DNA of 64,000 bases from Epiperipatus broadwayi (taxonomy: Eukaryota > Onychophora > Udeonychophora > Euonychophora > Peripatidae). The stretch spans positions 434,001-498,000 of the forward strand of contig JAQFVV010006255.1 in the NCBI GenBank assembly GCA_028023455.1, written 5' to 3'. Positions 61,265-64,000 of the stretch are shown one piece after another. Below the pieces are notes generated by a model. That model saw nothing but the letters and a program-made list of their open reading frames with translations. It was not told the origin of the DNA and searched no databases. Each line of letters begins with the position of its first letter. The stretch's first letter is position 1. Made by a program: the position numbers and the translations under genes.

Positions 61265-62450
61265 ATGGATTGTGAAAGATATCAAAAGAAAATTAAATGT
61301 AACATTTATGTGCATAACAAACACAAGGAAGAAAACAGCATTCTTCCTAATAAGTATATAACAAGGAGCAATAAGTTGAAAAGAGAATTAAAAACCAAAT
61401 TCTACAATGAATTTAAATTTCTGATTTATAAACAAAAAGGACCAAATTTCACATTAGACAAGAGTCTCATTAATTTATTAAACATCAGAGTACCATTCAA
61501 GTATGCTTCAATTCTTAATTCCAAACCTAAATATGTGGAAGATGGATGGTTAAATTCTCAACTTGAAATGGTAGCAAAATAAAAACACCATGTAAAAATG
61601 AACAAAAGAAAGAAAAATTGTTCAATGAAGGAGCCACTGTCTTGAAAATGAATTTTACCTGGTTTTAAAATGTGAAAGCATTTAAAAAAATTCTCAACAA
61701 AAATAAAATTACTTGCATGAAAGGGAATAAAGGGTATTGCTTTGTATTATTAAATAATGATACATATGGAGATAAAATGCTCATACAAATTGTTGCATTA
61801 AAATTCAACAAAATATCAAATTACAACATTAAAACCAAGAAAAAAAATTCATAGTGTGCATACTTAGAAAGTATTTTCACAAATTACACAATTGAAAGCA
61901 ATATTTACAAATGCACTCATCAACCATTATTCTGCCTATATTAGTTTCAAACATCAAAATATGCAAAGAGGATCATCCACTAAGACTAATGATAGACTTT
62001 GGATGAGCCTACTATTATGAAACATCTAAATACATTACCCAGATAATAAAATAAGAATTGGGCTTCAGCCAATATACAATCAAATAATCATTTAAATTTG
62101 TTGATATCATCAAAAGCAATTACCATTTCCAGTGAATGTAGAATGACCTCTTTTGATATTACAGAACTGTATGGATCAATATACAGAAAACAATCAATCA
62201 AAGTTTTATTAAACTATTAATAATTAAGAAAATGCACACATACAAGAGAGATTTTTCTGGTGATTTCCTAATTTTGATAGACAATGATATTATGGTAACT
62301 TACAGAGATTGTAAATATAAAATGAAAGAATTATGTCCAATGGGTTTATTCATCACTTTGACCTTTAAGGAAACCAACATACTCCTCCATATATTAGACA
62401 TGTGTATAAACTATCCACAGTTATACTACATAGTCAATGTACTTATATGA
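61265..62450 (+). pseudogene. PLE reverse transcriptase remnant
   Basis: A 105-codon stretch (61265-61582, NKLKRELKTKFYNEFKFLIY and following) fits the N-terminal region only loosely. At 61672 FKKILNKNKITCMKGNKGYC ... NDTYGDKML matches the conserved PLE block with KADKG and DY. 62232-62400 has MKELCPMGLFITLTF, reminiscent of the MGSPLSP palm block. The YxDD site is not preserved. Frames change and stops are frequent. Confidence 0.6.
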
Positions 62451-62499
62451 ACACACCACAAGACACCATTGCCTATGTTCAGTGAATTAAACACAAATT

Positions 62500-63240
62500 C
62501 GTTTAAGTTGGATCATTGAAATGGAAAAAGACAATGAAATCCAATACCTTCACTTAAAGTTAAAATGAAACCACAATAATATACAATATAAAATGACTAT
62601 TAAACCTCTCAACATTAGAAGATGCATTGACATGAAATTACTGATCCACAGGCTTAAACACTTTTTTATACTACAATAACTACATATGTCAATTTGAGAC
62701 TGATAAAATCCAGAATTAGAAACCTTTTTTTGCTGATTTTATAAAATCTGGATACAATATAACACACATACACAAATGCATAGAATATTTCAAAAGAAAT
62801 CTTCTAAAACAGCAAATATAAAAAATAATAAAAACTGAGTTGCTCTATCATATTTACCACACATGGGCAATAAAGTTTTAAAAATATGCTCTATCAAATT
62901 TAATGTGAGTTTTAGAATGTCCATCAATGTAAATAAACATATTAATAACATGAAGGACAAAATACACAAACTGGACTGTCCTAATGTCAATTATGCTGTA
63001 TGATGCATCCAAAATGGCTGTCCATACACATACTATGGAGAGACAAAGACCAATGTAAAAATTAGAATAAAACAACACACTTTAATTGTATAAAAAATCT
63101 AAATCTAAATCTGATTCTACCAGTACATTGGTCTTTTAGAACCATGAACAAGAGCACTGACCTCATTTGATCCAAGTATTTTTAAAATATGACAGGGAAT
63201 ACAAAATTAAAGAGGCATGGTTTTTGGAAAAAATGAATAT
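62500..63240 (+). pseudogene. PLE RT end and GIY-YIG endonuclease remnant
   Basis: IIEMEKDNEIQYLHLKLK at about 62511-62564 is the PLE block after the catalytic palm. KDKIHKLDCPNVNYAV, a stop, then CPYTYYGETKTNVKIRIKQH at about 63015-63075 is the GIY-YIG core (Y-x-G-E-T...R-x-K-x-H) with its cysteines. VFLKYDREYKIKEAWFLEKM at about 63178-63230 is the KEA block near the C-terminus. The catalytic Glu of the nuclease appears later, in the KEAW block. Broken by stops and shifts. Confidence 0.75.
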
Positions 63241-63360
63241 GTAATAAACCAAAGATTGAACAGTATTCAAATTAGCAAAAAATGGGTCTTCTCACAAAAT
63301 AATCAAAAATATGTTGCAGAAGCATTGAAAGAATATTTGGCTCTTATTCAATTATATATA

Positions 63361-63850
63361 GTCTGAGTTATTTGTTATTTATTTGTATAATATATGAGTG
63401 TTTATGTATATTTGCACACATAAGGAGATAAATTGGTAGATTGGTTGCTTAATTAAATTAATCATGAAATAAAAAAAATTAAATGGTATGTCAGGAAGTA
63501 TATAGATAACTCAGGAAGTATATAGGTGAGTCAATAAGTAATTTTGTATTAGTAATAGATTGATAGATGAATGTTGGATAGAAATATTGATGTTTAAAAA
63601 GAATGTCTTTTTAAAATGTTATTGGATCAAATAATATTTTTAAAAGTCTTGCCTTTCACAGCAACCATGAACAGATTGACAAATTATATATTATATAAAT
63701 GTAATGTGTATATAGATACATGTCATTCACTTTTTGTCACAAATGTTTGTCCATAAGTATGCACACATGTATTTAATTAAAAAAAAAAGATTTCACCTTA
63801 TTAACATTGTGCCTTATTGATTTTATAATCACTCAATGATGCTGTGTTGG
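63361..63850. other. AT-rich DNA, nothing recognised
   Basis: AACTCAGGAAGTATATAG is duplicated in tandem near 63490-63530. No gene. Confidence 0.45.
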
Positions 63851-64000
63851 GTACAGAGAAAACTCTCAAACTCAAACAAAAGATAGAGACTTTATAAAAA
63901 TACAAATGGCCAGAGAAAACTCTCAAACCCAAACCTGAGATAGAGACTTTATAAGGATAAGAGCAGCCATCTTATCTTTATAAAATCTCTATCTTCTGTT
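63851..64000. repeat. family D foldback, cut by the window end
   Basis: CAGAGAAAACTCTCAAAC...GATAGAGACTTTATAA occurs twice in tandem (63858 and 63911). The last 30 bases (TTATCTTTATAAAATCTCTA) begin the complementary arm. The element continues beyond the window. Confidence 0.75.

Larger units (their letters stand above)
60651..63360 (+). mobile_element. Penelope-like element with inverted 5' terminal copy
   Basis: 60692-60960 is the reverse complement of 63100-63351 (for example AGCCAAGTATCCTTTCAATG / CATTGAAAGAATATTTGGCT; CATGCCTCTTTAATTTTG / AAATTAAAGAGGCATGG). A short direct copy of the 3' end (AGCATTGAAAGAATACTTGG, about 60996) lies between them, so 60660-60770 also folds onto 60960-61060. 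Terminal repeats in mixed orientation are characteristic of PLEs. The body between carries RT and endonuclease remnants. Confidence 0.82.

Noticed and set aside
62790-63078. Two 66-codon minus-strand frames
   Set aside because: They lie antisense to the PLE endonuclease remnant.

Overview
This window looks like non-coding, repeat-dominated DNA from a strongly AT-rich animal (metazoan) genome. Evidence for a eukaryote is the absence of any intact long ORF or operon, very long (AAT)n and (AT)n microsatellites, a Ty3/gypsy LTR retrotransposon, several Penelope-like elements (PLEs) with GIY-YIG endonuclease remnants, a LINE fossil, tRNA-derived SINE-like copies and a hAT-type MITE. The mix points to an invertebrate, but the sequence alone does not fix the phylum. 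No intact protein-coding gene was found.

Layout. 0-5 kb: AT-rich DNA with a 28-bp minisatellite (1.18-1.43 kb), several hairpins and a repeat carrying a minus-strand hammerhead-ribozyme (HHR) fold (4.3-4.5 kb). 5.7 kb: (AAT)n. 6.6-8.2 kb: a family-A element and two large inverted repeats. 10.1-11.4 kb: PLE reverse transcriptase/endonuclease fossil followed by an HHR motif. 11.4-17.7 kb: featureless AT-rich DNA. 17.74-23.51 kb: a complete but decayed Ty3/gypsy element with both LTRs and a 5-bp target duplication. 25.7-28.6 kb: three nested palindromes, the last a 1.65-kb PLE palindrome with GIY-YIG sequence in both arms. 30-36 kb: more foldback elements, a tRNA-like SINE head, and a family-B element nested in a family-A element. 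37.2 and 50.5 kb: tRNA-like SINE copies. 38.1-39.4 kb: a dense cluster of palindromes with at least six HHR-like cores. 41.4 kb: another PLE endonuclease remnant. 43.2-44.3 kb: (AAT)n then a LINE C-terminal fossil. 47.5-49.1 kb: family A, family B and a GC-rich hAT MITE. 52.2-52.8 kb: a short non-repetitive stretch that could be terminal exon sequence. 54.35-54.65 kb: half of a family-A element with the best-preserved HHR. 55.2 kb: a hAT end. 56-60.5 kb: a strand-asymmetric AT-rich block with a minus-strand CCAAT/TATA promoter, possibly a long LTR. 60.65-63.36 kb: a PLE with an inverted copy of its 3' end at its 5' end. 63.85-64 kb: a foldback element cut by the window edge.

The most interesting theme is that several apparently unrelated palindromic families (here called A, B, C and G) carry a type-I hammerhead core with a very short stem III, close to their symmetry centre. 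Families A and B also have perfect 11-16 bp target duplications, so they moved by a target-primed mechanism. HHRs in PLE terminal repeats are established knowledge. The palindromic, partly tRNA-promoter-like, nested families are my reading of this sequence and need a genome-wide check.
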